A stretch of 64,000 nt of DNA from Burkholderiaceae bacterium (GCA_947448305.1 CANFME010000002.1:1-64000), one strand, 5' to 3'. Positions 43,939-55,071 are shown, counted from the first letter of the stretch. The notes: a model not told the origin generated them from the sequence alone. Translations and numbers: made by a program.

Positions 43939-44451
43939 GTGTTATCACATCGACCACTCCTTGATTCTACGCTGGGGCAAACTGACGAAGTTTCTCTGAT
44001 GCAAACGCCCCCTGAAATCAACTTAATCCCATTTATTGATGTTTTATTAGTAATCTTAATTTTTTTAATGATTTCGACTACCTTTACGCAATATCAGCAA
44101 CTTTCGATCAATTTACCAACCGCCCAAGGTTCCACAAGTAAGTCTGTTGTCAAAGAAATGAAGATTGCCATTAGTAAAGAGGGGCGCTATGCCATCAATG
44201 GGGTAACGATCGATATCGATCAATTGGGTGCAAAAATGGATCAAATTGCTAAGCAATGGGATATCCCACAAAACACAGACGCAAGTCCTTTAAGTCTGCC
44301 CGAACGAACTAATGGCAGAATAGTTATATCTGCTGATGCTAAAGCTTCGCACCAATCGGTGATGTTTGTTCTAGAATTAGCAGGTCAGGCTAATATTACT
44401 CAAGTGGTATTTGCTACTCAGGATATCAACCCTGCGAAATCAAAGAAATAA
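43939..44451 (+). CDS. exbD: ExbD/TolR family protein
   Basis: A 170-residue biopolymer-transport protein. One membrane helix follows the conserved PPEINLIPFIDVLLVILIFLM; its Asp is the proton-carrying residue. A periplasmic domain (NLPTAQGS onward) follows. It begins at GTG 43939, 22 bases after exbB; a later ATG at 43999 would remove the Ser/Asp-rich start. It works with the upstream ExbB. Confidence 0.88.
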   Translation: MLSHRPLLDSTLGQTDEVSLMQTPPEINLIPFIDVLLVILIFLMISTTFTQYQQLSINLPTAQGSTSKSVVKEMKIAISKEGRYAINGVTIDIDQLGAKMDQIAKQWDIPQNTDASPLSLPERTNGRIVISADAKASHQSVMFVLELAGQANITQVVFATQDINPAKSKK

Positions 44452-44490
44452 TCTAACCTTAATCTGCTGAAAGTTTTCAAGTCATTCATT

Positions 44491-45615
44491 ATGAATCTTC
44501 ATGCACCTCGCTTTTGGGAATCAGCCAATGTAATAAGTTGGCTTTTATTGCCACTTGCCTGTCTTTATGGACTGATTATTTGGTGTCGAAAATTGGCTTA
44601 TCAATTAGGCATTTTCTCAGCTACAACCCTCCCCGTCCCAATCATTATTGTTGGTAATATTCGCGTCGGTGGAACGGGTAAAACGCCTATCGTGATTGCA
44701 CTTGCTAAAGCACTTCATTTTTATGGTTTTAAACCCGGTGTGATTGCTAGGGCTTACCGCGCAACCAGCGATCAAGAAGACACTAGTCAACTAGTGCTCG
44801 ACTCACACACTGCACAGGAAGTTGGCGATGAGCCGGTCTTGATTGCAAAGCAATTAGCCTCACTCAAGATTCCACTTTGGGTAGGTAAGAGCCGAGCCAA
44901 AACAGCGCTGAGCTTATTACAGAAGCACCCGCAGTGCGATGTTCTGATTAGTGATGATGGCCTACAGCATTATGCAATGAGCAGAAAATCTGCCAGAGAA
45001 GGTGGGCGAGATATCGAAATAGTGGTTCAGGATGTGCGGGGCAATGGAAATGGCTTTTTATTGCCCGCAGGACCACTACGTGAGGGAGGTGCAAGACCTA
45101 GAGACCTGACGCTTGAACTCGTTCAACAAGGTTCTCAACAGTATGATGGAAAACTCTACCAGGGTAGTCTGACACCGATCTTCGATACCAATCAAGCTCA
45201 GACGGTACTCAGCCAAATGGGCTTAGCGTATCCCTTGCATCCGCATAATTTGGCTTCGACAATGGACTCTGCACCAAAGTCCTTGAATCAACTAGCCGAT
45301 TGGATGGCGGTTCATCAGGGGGATAAAAGGGTTGCTGCGATTGCTGGCATCGCCTTTCCGGAGAAGTTCTTTGGGCCTTTAAGAGAATTCTTTCCCAATC
45401 TTAAAGGAGTGGGGCTACCCGATCATGCTGATTTTAAATCGAATCCATTTAGCCAATTTCCAGTCGATACCTACCCACTCTTATTAATTACGGAGAAAGA
45501 TGCCGTAAAATGTAATGCTTGGTTAGACTCTAGGGTTTGGGTAGTTCCTCTTGAGGCCACCCTCAGTGATGCACTGTTAAAGTGGATCACTGCTGTCTTG
45601 CAACGTAGTCAATAA
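44491..45615 (+). CDS. lpxK: Tetraacyldisaccharide 4'-kinase
   Basis: Inner-membrane-associated kinase that adds the 4' phosphate to the lipid A precursor; 374 residues. The N-terminal membrane-binding helix (NVISWLLLPLACLYGLIIWC) precedes the P-loop IVGNIRVGGTGKTPIV (~52-66), then RAYRA and the catalytic ISDDGLQHYAM. It is part of lipid A synthesis, next to KDO activation (kdsB). Confidence 0.93.
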   Translation: MNLHAPRFWESANVISWLLLPLACLYGLIIWCRKLAYQLGIFSATTLPVPIIIVGNIRVGGTGKTPIVIALAKALHFYGFKPGVIARAYRATSDQEDTSQLVLDSHTAQEVGDEPVLIAKQLASLKIPLWVGKSRAKTALSLLQKHPQCDVLISDDGLQHYAMSRKSAREGGRDIEIVVQDVRGNGNGFLLPAGPLREGGARPRDLTLELVQQGSQQYDGKLYQGSLTPIFDTNQAQTVLSQMGLAYPLHPHNLASTMDSAPKSLNQLADWMAVHQGDKRVAAIAGIAFPEKFFGPLREFFPNLKGVGLPDHADFKSNPFSQFPVDTYPLLLITEKDAVKCNAWLDSRVWVVPLEATLSDALLKWITAVLQRSQ

Positions 45616-45639
45616 AATTCTCTAGGAAAGAGTAAAGCG

Positions 45640-45816
45640 ATGGAAAAACGTTTTTTGAATATTTTGGTTTGCCCGAACTGTAAGGGATCGCTGCGCTTTG
45701 ATGAGAGTAACTCAGAATTAATTTGTGATCTCGACAAGCTGGCTTATTCTGTGAAAGATAACATTCCAGTGATGCTCATCGATCAGGCAAGACAAATTGC
45801 ACCTAGTTTGAGCTAA
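45640..45816 (+). CDS. Trm112-family small zinc-ribbon protein (YcaR-like)
   Basis: A 58-residue protein missed by long-ORF searches. ATG at 45640 follows AGGAAAGAG. MEKRFLNILVCPNCKGSLRF has the CPxCK motif (Cys11, Cys14), Cys29 follows in LICD, and the C-terminus NIPVMLIDQARQI is characteristic. Yeast Trm112 activates methyltransferases; bacterial YcaR-type homologues sit between lpxK and kdsB as here, with unknown partner. The fourth Cys of a zinc site is not seen. Confidence 0.88.
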   Translation: MEKRFLNILVCPNCKGSLRFDESNSELICDLDKLAYSVKDNIPVMLIDQARQIAPSLS

Positions 45817-45859
45817 TACTTTTTTAAACTTCATTACTTTTTAGTTTCTTTTCTACTTC

Positions 45860-46627
45860 ATGCCCACCCCATTTCGTGTGATCATCCCAGCTCGTATGGC
45901 ATCCACTCGGTTGCCTAATAAGCCACTTGCAGATATTGGTGGCGCCCCAATGGTCATTAGGGTTGCACAGCAAGCGCAAAAAAGTTTGGCGCAGAGTATT
46001 GTGATTGCCACCGATTCAGTGGAGATCGAAAGCGCCTGTCGAGACTTCCCCTTTGAAGTCATCTTAACTAAACCCACTCACCCAACGGGAACAGATCGTT
46101 TAAGTGAGGTCGTCACGATACTTGGACTGGCAGATCAAGAGATTGTGGTGAATGTGCAAGGCGATGAGCCGTTTATCCCGCCTGAACTCATTAATTTAGT
46201 TGCCAACTCATTACAAAATAATCCTCAGTGCGCCATTGCGACTGCTGGCGTTCCCCTTACCGATATAATTGATATTAATAATCCCAATGTTGTAAAAATC
46301 GTACAAAATCAAAAAGGTGAAGCCTTATATTTTTCTAGGGCAGCAATTCCTTTTCAGCGTGATGCCAACTCTGTTGCAGATTCGGTACGATGCCTACGTC
46401 ATATTGGGATTTATGCTTATCAGGCGCACTTCCTAAAGGCTTTTGCGCAATTAGCTCCCGCCCCCATAGAAAAATGGGAAGCGTTAGAGCAACTGAGGGC
46501 TTTATGGTATGGCTATTCAATTGCTGTAGAAATTTCAGCAAAAATGCCTCCTCTCGGTGTAGATACCTATGAGGATTTAGAAAAAGCTCGACTAGAATGG
46601 AGCAATATTAGTAAGATTTCTAGTTAA
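45860..46627 (+). CDS. kdsB: 3-deoxy-manno-octulosonate cytidylyltransferase
   Basis: CMP-KDO synthetase, 255 residues, activating KDO for lipopolysaccharide. Visible: FRVIIPARMASTRLPNKPLADIGG (nucleotide loop), IVNVQGDEPFIPPE (metal-binding Asp), LYFSRAAIPFQRD and a C-terminal LGVDTYEDLEKAR. It precedes adk by 33 bases within the lpxK-kdsB-adk cluster. Confidence 0.94.
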   Translation: MPTPFRVIIPARMASTRLPNKPLADIGGAPMVIRVAQQAQKSLAQSIVIATDSVEIESACRDFPFEVILTKPTHPTGTDRLSEVVTILGLADQEIVVNVQGDEPFIPPELINLVANSLQNNPQCAIATAGVPLTDIIDINNPNVVKIVQNQKGEALYFSRAAIPFQRDANSVADSVRCLRHIGIYAYQAHFLKAFAQLAPAPIEKWEALEQLRALWYGYSIAVEISAKMPPLGVDTYEDLEKARLEWSNISKISS

Positions 46628-47325
<698 letters not shown>

Positions 47326-47326
<1 letters not shown>

Positions 47327-48330
47327 TGAAAAAATTCCTATTTATCTTTGGTTTACTTTGTAGCGGTTTGAGTCAAACCAATGCTCAAGAACTAAGTGTT
47401 GCTCCTCCTGGTTACGGTGTCTCATCCCGTTCCGAAATTTACTCCATACCGAGTTTAACGATTAGCGACTCCCAGTTTTTGCAAGGTGATCACCAGGGCA
47501 AAGCGGTAACCGTTGGCGGCATTTTACGTTATCCACCGAATCCAACAAAGATTTCTAGTAAGTTACCCGTAGTGGTTTTGGTTCATGGCTCAAGTGGTAT
47601 TGGTGCCAATCTGGATTACTGGTCAAACACATTTTTGGCCCAAGGTTATGCCACCTTTAATTTAGATAGTTTCACGGGTAGAGGTCTCAAAGTATTAGGT
47701 CCTAATCAAGCGCAGTTAGGTCGCCTCAATATGATTCTGGACACCTACCGGATCCTCGATATTTTAAAATCCAATCCACAAATTGATCCTAAAAAAATTG
47801 TTTTGATGGGCTTTTCTCGCGGTGGTCAAGCTACACTCTTTGCGAGTAATCAAAGATTCCATCAATTGTGGAACCAAAGCGGTATCGAATTTGCAGCTTA
47901 CATCCCTTTTTATGCCGATTGCTCGACACAATATATTGGCGACGATGCAACCACCGGCAAACCAATTCGACTGCACCACGGCATTGCTGATGATTACAAT
48001 CCGATTGTGCCTTGTCGGGCCTATGTTGAACGCTTAAAAGCTAAGAATCAAGACGTGCAGTTAAATGAATATCCGTTCGGACCCCATGCATTTGACTCCC
48101 CGATTGGTAAAAATCCTCCTGTACCATCAGTCAATGCGCAGACAGTCCGGAGTTGCAAAATCAAGGAAGAGTCTCCCGGACAACTCATCAACCTGGCAAC
48201 AGGGAAGTTATTTCAATACACCGATGCTTGTGTTGAAAGAAACCCGCATGTAGGATCCGATGTTGAGGCAACGAAAATTGCTACGCAAAAAATTGCTCAG
48301 TTTTTGGAAGGCTTATTTAGTAAGAATTAA
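47326..48330 (+). CDS. Exported alpha/beta hydrolase (dienelactone hydrolase family)
   Basis: A 334-residue protein with a clear signal peptide ([21 protein letters not shown]). Alpha/beta-hydrolase features: oxyanion region [11 protein letters not shown], nucleophile elbow GFSRGGQAT (Ser, not the Cys of true dienelactone hydrolase), acid in HGIADDYN and His in [11 protein letters not shown]. It probably acts on an ester in the periplasm; the substrate is unknown. Its ATG overlaps the adk stop by one base, and its own stop overlaps the convergent nrdR by 4 bases. Confidence 0.82.
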
Positions 48331-48773
48331 CGCAACTCTTTGAGGGCTGACTCAAACGATTCGATATCCTCAAAGCTTCGGTAAACCGAGGCGAAACGGA
48401 TGTAAGCGACTTTGTCGAGTTTTTTGAGTTCACGCATCACGAGTTCGCCAATCCGAGAAGTTGGTATTTCTTTTTCACCCAAACTAATCACGCGCTCTTC
48501 TAATTGAGCGATGGCTGCGTCAACGGCCTCAGATGAGACTGGTCTTTTCCGAAGGGCTAGGCGCATCGAACTTAGAATTTTATCGCGACTGTACTCCACA
48601 CGACTGCCATCTTTTTTGACTAAAGTTGGCATGGTCAGTTCAATACGCTCATAGGTGGTAAAACGTTTATCGCACTTTTCGCAACGGCGCCTACGGCGAA
48701 CTGCCCGTCCGTCCTCAGAAACTCTAGAATCGAGTACTTGGGTCTCTTCATTAGGACAGAATGGGCAGTGCAT
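48327..48773 (-). CDS. nrdR: Transcriptional repressor NrdR
   Basis: A 148-residue ATP-cone repressor of ribonucleotide reductase genes. Zinc ribbon Cys3/Cys6 and Cys31/Cys34 (MHCPFC and RRRRRCEKC), then the ATP cone [22 protein letters not shown]. It binds paired NrdR boxes when dATP is high. It follows glyA by 9 bases as in many proteobacteria, so both share a transcript. Confidence 0.95.
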   Translation of the reverse strand: MHCPFCPNEETQVLDSRVSEDGRAVRRRRRCEKCDKRFTTYERIELTMPTLVKKDGSRVEYSRDKILSSMRLALRKRPVSSEAVDAAIAQLEERVISLGEKEIPTSRIGELVMRELKKLDKVAYIRFASVYRSFEDIESFESALKELR

Positions 48774-48782
48774 TAGATTAAA

Positions 48783-50030
48783 TTATGCTCCGTAGACTGG
48801 GAAACGCTTGGTGAGTGCTTCAACTTCAGAGCGGACTCGGTCGATTGTTTCTGTACTTTCTGGCTGATCTAAAATATCAGCAATCCAATTGCCTACCTGA
48901 ATCGCTTCAGGCACTTTAAAGCCTCGCGTAGTCATCGCTGGTGAACCTAAACGAATACCACTTGTGACAAATGGCTTTTCTGGGTCATTAGGAATCGCGT
49001 TTTTATTCACGGTAATGTGCGCGAGACCTAAAATACGCTCTGCTTCCTTACCAGTAATCTTCTTAGCGCGTAAATCAACCAACATCACATGGGACTGTGT
49101 CTTACCAGAAACAATTCTTAAGCCTCTTTGGACCAAAGCTTTAGCAAGCGCGTCGGCATTGTCTAAAACTTGTTGCTGATAGACCTTAAAGTCTGGTTGT
49201 TGTGCTTCCAAAAATGCGACCGCTTTAGCAGCAATCACATGCATTAAAGGGCCGCCCTGTAAACCAGGGAAAATGGCTGAATTAATCGCTTTTTCGTGTT
49301 CCGCTTTCATTAGGATAATGCCGCCTCTTGGGCCACGTAAACTCTTATGAGTGGTTGAAGTAACGATGTCAGCATAAGGTACTGGATTGGGATAAAGTCC
49401 AGCAGCAATTAAGCCTGAATAATGCGCCATATCCACTAGAAAAATAGCACCGACTGCTTTAGCTACTTTAGCAAAACGCTCAAAATCAATATGTAACGAA
49501 TAAGCAGAAGCACCAGCAATAATCAATTTTGGCTTGTGTTCGTGAGCAAGACGCTCCATCGCATCATAGTCAATTTCTTCCTGAGCATTTAAGCCGTAAG
49601 GAACACTGTTAAACCATTTACCGCTCATATTGAGAGCCATACCATGGGTTAAGTGACCACCCTCGGCCAAACTCATACCCAAAATCGTATCACCTGGCTT
49701 TAAGAAGGCTAAAAACACGGCTTCATTAGCAGAGGCACCACAGTGCGGTTGTACGTTAGCCGCGTCAGCACCGTATAAAGCTTTGAGGCGATCGATGGCT
49801 AATTGCTCAGCAATATCGACGAACTCACAACCACCGTAGTAACGCTTGCCTGGATAACCCTCAGCATATTTATTAGTTAATTGCGAACCCTGTGCTTCTA
49901 ATACAGCAGGTGAGGTATAGTTTTCAGAGGCGATTAACTCGATATGTGCTTCTTGGCGACCATTTTCTGATTGGATTGCTGCCCAAAGTGCAGGATCAGT
50001 TTTGGCTAGGTTGTGACTTCTTTCGAACAT
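48783..50030 (-). CDS. glyA: Serine hydroxymethyltransferase
   Basis: PLP enzyme of 415 residues converting serine and tetrahydrofolate to glycine and methylene-tetrahydrofolate. Visible: [57 protein letters not shown]-lysine segment [15 protein letters not shown] and [15 protein letters not shown]. It is the first gene of glyA-nrdR. The 233-base region upstream, shared with the divergent tolQ, is AT-rich; I saw no riboswitch in it. Confidence 0.96.
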   Translation of the reverse strand: MFERSHNLAKTDPALWAAIQSENGRQEAHIELIASENYTSPAVLEAQGSQLTNKYAEGYPGKRYYGGCEFVDIAEQLAIDRLKALYGADAANVQPHCGASANEAVFLAFLKPGDTILGMSLAEGGHLTHGMALNMSGKWFNSVPYGLNAQEEIDYDAMERLAHEHKPKLIIAGASAYSLHIDFERFAKVAKAVGAIFLVDMAHYSGLIAAGLYPNPVPYADIVTSTTHKSLRGPRGGIILMKAEHEKAINSAIFPGLQGGPLMHVIAAKAVAFLEAQQPDFKVYQQQVLDNADALAKALVQRGLRIVSGKTQSHVMLVDLRAKKITGKEAERILGLAHITVNKNAIPNDPEKPFVTSGIRLGSPAMTTRGFKVPEAIQVGNWIADILDQPESTETIDRVRSEVEALTKRFPVYGA

Positions 50031-50263
50031 GTTTGGGTTCCTTGGAGGTTTAAGCTAAAATTGGATGTGAAGAACTTTATAAAACTTTTCGGTTCAACAA
50101 AAGACCTTTATTTTAGTGGTTTTTCGATAAAGTAAATTATTTCAGTGATTTTTAACCTGTGTTGCTTAAAATATTTAGTAATTATTCTTTTTTTAAACAT
50201 GTATCAAAATGTATTCAAAGCGTTACTTTTTTATAAAAAACATTACTCTCTGTAAGATTCCCT

Positions 50264-50932
50264 ATGCCGCAACAAGAAGATTTATCCATTATCAGCCTCG
50301 TAATGCATGCCAGCATTGTGGTGCAACTCATCCTTATCCTTTTAGTCAGTTTATCAATTGGATCTTGGTCGATTATTTTTCGTAAGGGCATCTCCTTAGG
50401 CGCCGTGCGCCGCCAAACTGAGGCGTTTGAAAAAGACTTTTGGTCCGGTGGAGATTTAAGTACATTACTTGAAGCTGCCCAAAGAAATCAGGGTAAGCAT
50501 GCAAACTCTTTACAAAGAATTTTTCAAGCTGGGATGCAAGAGTTCTTAAAAGGCAAAGATATTGATCCTGCTAGGCGCGCTATGAAAGCAGCTTATCAAC
50601 GCGAGATGGATGCCTTGGAGGCGAATCTGCCTTTTCTGGCCTCAGTCGGATCGGTTTCACCTTATATTGGTTTATTTGGTACTGTATGGGGCATCATGAA
50701 CTCATTTAGGGGTCTCGCCAATGTGCAGCAAGCAACTTTAGCGAGTGTTGCTCCTGGTATTGCTGAGGCTCTAGTAGCGACGGCCATTGGCCTATTTGCA
50801 GCAATTCCTGCAGTGGTTTTTTATAATCGCAGTGCTTCCGATGTAGACCGTTTAGCAATTCGGTTTGAGACCTTTATCGAAGAATTTACTAATATCCTTC
50901 AGCGGCAATCGAATGGCAAGTATTCAGCGTAG
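50264..50932 (+). CDS. tolQ: Tol-Pal system protein TolQ
   Basis: A 222-residue inner-membrane proton-channel subunit of the Tol-Pal envelope system. First helix ASIVVQLILILLVSLSIGSWSIIF; conserved LPFLASVGSVSPYIGLFGTVWGIMNSF and APGIAEALVATAIGLFAAIPAVVFYN. With TolR it energises TolA during outer-membrane constriction. First gene of tolQRAB-pal-cpoB-queC; overlaps tolR by 20 bases. Confidence 0.95.
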   Translation: MPQQEDLSIISLVMHASIVVQLILILLVSLSIGSWSIIFRKGISLGAVRRQTEAFEKDFWSGGDLSTLLEAAQRNQGKHANSLQRIFQAGMQEFLKGKDIDPARRAMKAAYQREMDALEANLPFLASVGSVSPYIGLFGTVWGIMNSFRGLANVQQATLASVAPGIAEALVATAIGLFAAIPAVVFYNRSASDVDRLAIRFETFIEEFTNILQRQSNGKYSA

Positions 50933-51338
50933 TTCAAGAGGCGGCAAACGCCGCGCAATGTCCGACATTAACGTCGTACCTTATATCGATGTGATGTTGG
51001 TGTTGCTCGTAATTTTCATGGTTACGGCACCCTTTGTGAATCCTGGAGTCGTCAACCTACCTAGCGTAGGTGGCGCAAAGGTGCAACCACTTCCGCCAAT
51101 TTTCTTAAATATTAGTGAGCGTGAAGAAATCAAGATTAATGAAAATGGCCAAGCAACTAAAACCTTGAACAAAGCCCAATTAGGGGCTTTTGCAAGGGAA
51201 CTTGCCGATAAAAACCCTGATCAACCCATGGTCATTGCGGCTGATAAGTCGATTAAATATGAAGTAGTAATGGACGTTATGTCTAACCTCAAAGAAAATG
51301 GGGTTAAACGAGTTGGTCTAGCCGTCAAAGGTAAGTAA
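50913..51338 (+). CDS. tolR: Tol-Pal system protein TolR
   Basis: A 141-residue ExbD/TolR protein. After a basic Gly/Arg-rich start come MSDINVVPYIDVMLVLLVIFMV (proton-carrying Asp) and a periplasmic domain. ATG at 50913 gives the usual length; an ATG at 50865 would add 16 residues that lie inside tolQ. Partner of TolQ. Confidence 0.94.
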   Translation: MASIQRSSRGGKRRAMSDINVVPYIDVMLVLLVIFMVTAPFVNPGVVNLPSVGGAKVQPLPPIFLNISEREEIKINENGQATKTLNKAQLGAFARELADKNPDQPMVIAADKSIKYEVVMDVMSNLKENGVKRVGLAVKGK

Positions 51339-51363
51339 TTGATTTTTAAGAAATCCCCAGATC

Positions 51364-52230
51364 ATGCTTGCCGCTAACCGTACAACTTCCCCAAATCAGC
51401 GCTGGAAGCTTCGAGAACCCGGTGGCAAAAAAGCTTTTTTGCTCAGTTTGGCAGCGCATAGCCTACTCGTTTTAATGTTCGCGGTGGGTCTAAATTGGCG
51501 TACAAGCTCAACTCCAGCGGGTGTCGAAGTCGAATTATGGGATGCACCTGTCCCGTCCCGTCAAATTGAGCCAGAGCCAGTTTTAGAAAAGCCGGTTATT
51601 AATAACGATGAAAAAGCAGAGATCGTTACCAAAAAGAAGAAAGAAGAGCCAAAGCCTGAAAAGCCTAAAGTAGAAAAAAAGCCAGTCCCACCGCCCCTCA
51701 CTTTTAAACCCATCGAAAAACCGGTTGAAAAACCTAAGCCTAAAGCGGAGACACCAAAGGTTGAGCCGCCAAAAGTAAAAGAATCGACCAAACCGAAGCC
51801 AACAACGGATCCAGCAAAAGAGGCAAAAGCAGCCAAAGCGAAAGCCGATGCGGAAAAAGACCGTTTAGACCGAATTGAAAAATTACGCGCTCAAGCAGGC
51901 TCAGAGGGTGGTGGTAGTGGCGGTACAGTTGGCTCAGGCGTGGGTACCGGAGGTACCGATGCCCCAGGTTTTGCTGATAAGGTTAGAAAATTTATCAAAC
52001 CTAAAATCACATTCAATCCAGCTGGCGTAATTGGCAATCCAGCCGTTACGATTCAAGTAGAACTCGCACCGGATGGCAGAATCATCAAACAAAATATGGT
52101 CAAATCAAGTGGCCTACCTGACTGGGATAAAGCGGTCTTAAGCGCTCTAGAGCTAGCAGGGTCTCTTCCAAAGGATGATAACGGTGCAGTTCCAAGGCAA
52201 ATTCAATTAATTTTTAGGCCAAAAGACTAA
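51364..52230 (+). CDS. tolA: Tol-Pal system protein TolA
   Basis: A 288-residue periplasm-spanning protein. One N-terminal helix (KKAFLLSLAAHSLLVLMFAVG) is followed by a Lys/Pro/Glu-rich arm (~60-190), a Gly-rich linker (~190-205) and a C-terminal TonB-like domain ending VPRQIQLIFRPKD. It links TolQR to Pal and the outer membrane. The arm is Pro/Lys-rich with little Ala helix, shorter than in Escherichia coli, as in other betaproteobacteria. Confidence 0.92.
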   Translation: MLAANRTTSPNQRWKLREPGGKKAFLLSLAAHSLLVLMFAVGLNWRTSSTPAGVEVELWDAPVPSRQIEPEPVLEKPVINNDEKAEIVTKKKKEEPKPEKPKVEKKPVPPPLTFKPIEKPVEKPKPKAETPKVEPPKVKESTKPKPTTDPAKEAKAAKAKADAEKDRLDRIEKLRAQAGSEGGGSGGTVGSGVGTGGTDAPGFADKVRKFIKPKITFNPAGVIGNPAVTIQVELAPDGRIIKQNMVKSSGLPDWDKAVLSALELAGSLPKDDNGAVPRQIQLIFRPKD

Positions 52231-52376
52231 AAAAATAATCAAATCAAAATGAAGCTTTTTCACTCTTTTTTTTTTAAGACAGTTAAAATGGTTACTGAGT
52301 GTTATCCATGCATGTTGACACTAAAATAATTGAGCTATTAGCAAAAGAAAATGAGTTAAAAGAGAGGGTTGGTTCA

Positions 52377-53705
52377 ATGGAGTTATTGAAGTCAAAATAT
52401 CGTTTTGTAAAAGCCACGCGCGCTTCATTAAGCACTCTCTATTTATTTGTCATTTTTGGTACCTCTTTTGGTATTTCTTTACCAAGTTTTGCGCAAATGC
52501 AAATTGAGATCTCAGGGGTTGGGCAATCTTTGTACCCGATTGCAGTTACAAGTTTTATGGCTGAGAGCAATCTGCCTACGAAAGTAACCGACGTAGTACG
52601 GTCCGATTTAGCCAATACAGGTAAGTTTTTTAATATTGATCCCGGTAGCACAGTTCAAGGCATTTCAGACAATCCAGATTTATCTTTTTGGTCTTCGAGA
52701 AGAGCTCAAGCGCTTGCAATTGGTGATGTTAAACCTTTAGCTGGTGGGATGTTTGAAATTACTTACCGGTTATTTGATACTGTAAAAAAAGAATCACTAG
52801 GTGGAACCACTGTACAAGTGAGCAATCAGGATTTACGTCGTGCTGGACATGCCATTGCTGATGATATCGTTCAGCGCTTAACCGGTGAGCGTGGAATTTT
52901 TTCTACCCGCCTGTCCTACATTACAAAAAATAATAAGCAGTATCAGTTAATGATTTCTGATTCTGACGGTCAGAATTCTAGAGTGGCTCTGACTAGTATT
53001 GAACCGATCATTTCGCCAGTATGGTCACCTGATGGTAAAAATGTTGCCTATGTTTCTTTTGAAACTAAAAAACCAGTTGTTTATGTGCACGAATTAGCTA
53101 CTGGTAAACGCATCGTCCTCGCCAATCAAAAAGGGAATAACAGTGCGCCTGCTTGGTCGCCGGACGGATCAAAACTGGCGATTTCTCTGTCTCGTGACGG
53201 TAATACGCAAATTTATAGCCTCAATGCAGATGGCTCTAACCTAAAACGCTTAACAGCTGGATCGGCAGTGGATACTGAGCCCCAATGGTCAAGAGACGGT
53301 AGATCTATTTATTTCACGAGTGATCGAGGTGGTTCTCCCCAAATTTACCGCATGAGTAGTGATGGTGAAACGTTTGGTAATGCTAGTCGAGTCACCTTTA
53401 AACACAGTTATGCAACCAGTCCTAGGATCTCTCCTGATGGGAAATCTCTGGCTTATATCGCAAGATCCGGTGGATATAAATTACAGTTACTCGACTTAAG
53501 AACAGGTGATGTCATTGGACTCACTCAAACAAACTATGATGAGACACCGTCTTTTGCAGCTAATGGTAAATTCATTTTGTACGCTACCCGAATCGGTAGT
53601 CGTAATGTCTTAGCAGCTGTCTCGATTGACGGCTCTGTGAAACAAACATTAAGTATTCCGGGTTCAGATGTTAGGGAGCCAGCTTGGGGCCCATTCATGA
53701 ACTAA
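52377..53705 (+). CDS. tolB: Tol-Pal system protein TolB
   Basis: Periplasmic beta-propeller protein, about 442 residues. The signal peptide ends in SLPSFAQ. The N-terminal D1 domain (QIEISGVGQSLYPIAVTSF) is followed by propeller repeats with WSPDGKN, WSPDGSK, WSRDGRS and ISPDGKS. It binds Pal and the TolA C-terminus. ATG at 52377 is chosen because GAGAGGG lies 8 bases upstream; upstream frame to 52299 is open but would put ~26 charged residues before the signal peptide. Confidence 0.94.
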   Translation: MELLKSKYRFVKATRASLSTLYLFVIFGTSFGISLPSFAQMQIEISGVGQSLYPIAVTSFMAESNLPTKVTDVVRSDLANTGKFFNIDPGSTVQGISDNPDLSFWSSRRAQALAIGDVKPLAGGMFEITYRLFDTVKKESLGGTTVQVSNQDLRRAGHAIADDIVQRLTGERGIFSTRLSYITKNNKQYQLMISDSDGQNSRVALTSIEPIISPVWSPDGKNVAYVSFETKKPVVYVHELATGKRIVLANQKGNNSAPAWSPDGSKLAISLSRDGNTQIYSLNADGSNLKRLTAGSAVDTEPQWSRDGRSIYFTSDRGGSPQIYRMSSDGETFGNASRVTFKHSYATSPRISPDGKSLAYIARSGGYKLQLLDLRTGDVIGLTQTNYDETPSFAANGKFILYATRIGSRNVLAAVSIDGSVKQTLSIPGSDVREPAWGPFMN

Positions 53706-53788
53706 TCCTTCAATAATCTCAACCAAATTAAGTAATTATTTTTTTACCCAGTATTTTTTACAATAAAACATTTTTTAAGGAATCCATT

Positions 53789-54325
53789 ATGTCTACAAAT
53801 TTCTTTTTCAAGAATCAAGCTACGCTGCGTCGTTTTGCGTTTTTTGCCTTAGCTATCATTACAGTGGGTCTCACTGCTTGCTCCTCCGGAGTGAAGTTAG
53901 ATGATGTGGATGAGAATGCTAAAAATGGTAGCAACAGTTCTGGAAGCGTAGATAGTAAATTTGCTAATCAGCCTTGGAATGATCCGAAAAGCCCTATTTA
54001 TAACAAGAGCTTTTATTTTAATTTTGATAGTTACACAGTAAAAAGTTCAGATCAGGCACTGATTGAAGCGCACGCTAAATTTCTAAAGGCGAATAAAAAT
54101 TATAGAATTTCGATTCAGGGAAATACTGATGATTCAGGAACAAGCGAATACAACTTAGCTTTAGGTCAAAAACGTTCAGAATCAGTCCGTAAAATGTTGA
54201 GCCTACTCGGTGTGCCCGATGCACAAATGGAAGCAGTTAGTTTTGGTAAAGAAAAACCAAAATCACCCAATACTGATGAAGCAGGTCGTGCAGATAACCG
54301 TCGCGCTGATATCGCCTATCAATGA
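53789..54325 (+). CDS. pal: Peptidoglycan-associated lipoprotein Pal
   Basis: Outer-membrane lipoprotein of 178 residues. The lipobox GLTAC places the lipidated Cys at 31. The OmpA-like peptidoglycan-binding domain ([52 protein letters not shown]) fills the C-terminus. Binds TolB and peptidoglycan. RBS AAGGA precedes ATG. It overlaps cpoB by ATGA. Confidence 0.95.
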   Translation: MSTNFFFKNQATLRRFAFFALAIITVGLTACSSGVKLDDVDENAKNGSNSSGSVDSKFANQPWNDPKSPIYNKSFYFNFDSYTVKSSDQALIEAHAKFLKANKNYRISIQGNTDDSGTSEYNLALGQKRSESVRKMLSLLGVPDAQMEAVSFGKEKPKSPNTDEAGRADNRRADIAYQ

Positions 54326-55071
54326 GCCCTATGATTCGTCTCAAGTTCTCTCCTCTTTTGGCTTTTGCTGTATTGAGTACTTTGGTTTGCCAAAGTACTC
54401 AAGCGGCAATCTTTGAAGACAATGATGCTCGTAGGCAGATTAATGTACTCACAGACTCCGTTAAAAATAATCAAAAAGCCATTTTTGAATTAACTAATTC
54501 TTTTGAACGCTCTGTTCAGGAAAATGCAAAATTACGTGGCCGAATTGAGGAACTCGAGAGATTGGTAGATGATCAAAAAAGTAATTTAAAAATTTACTAC
54601 AGTGAGCTGAATGATCGTCTCAATGATCACAATGCTCGTATAAAACTTCTGGAGCCTGTCAAAATTGAAGTTGAGGGTGTAACAGGAAAAATTCAGCCTA
54701 CAGAAAAAGAATTGTATGACCAGGCTCTTCTTGAGTTTAAAGATGGTAGTCCAGTAAAAGCAGAGGGGCTATTAACCCAATTTATCACTGCTTACCCCAA
54801 TAGTCCTTATTGGCCTGTCGCTCAATACTGGCTGTCCGTTAGCAAATATGCAAGCAAAGACTATAAAGGAGCCATTGCAGCCGGGAATGCTCTGATTAAA
54901 GTTTTTCCAGATCATCCGCGTGTCCCACAAACGCTCTTAAATATTGCTAACTGCCTTTTAGAGTCGAATCAGAAGACGGAAGCTAGAAAGACTCTTGAGC
55001 TCTTAATTAAAAACTTTCCTGAGAGCAAATCAGCTGATACAGCTCGGGTCACTCTGAGCAAAATCAAGTAA
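54322..55071 (+). CDS. cpoB: Cell division coordinator CpoB (YbgF)
   Basis: Periplasmic protein, 249 residues. Signal peptide ([17 protein letters not shown]), a coiled-coil trimerising segment (~30-105: [26 protein letters not shown]), then TPR repeats ([63 protein letters not shown]). CpoB coordinates peptidoglycan synthesis with Tol constriction. Coupled to pal. Confidence 0.93.
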   Translation: MSPMIRLKFSPLLAFAVLSTLVCQSTQAAIFEDNDARRQINVLTDSVKNNQKAIFELTNSFERSVQENAKLRGRIEELERLVDDQKSNLKIYYSELNDRLNDHNARIKLLEPVKIEVEGVTGKIQPTEKELYDQALLEFKDGSPVKAEGLLTQFITAYPNSPYWPVAQYWLSVSKYASKDYKGAIAAGNALIKVFPDHPRVPQTLLNIANCLLESNQKTEARKTLELLIKNFPESKSADTARVTLSKIK

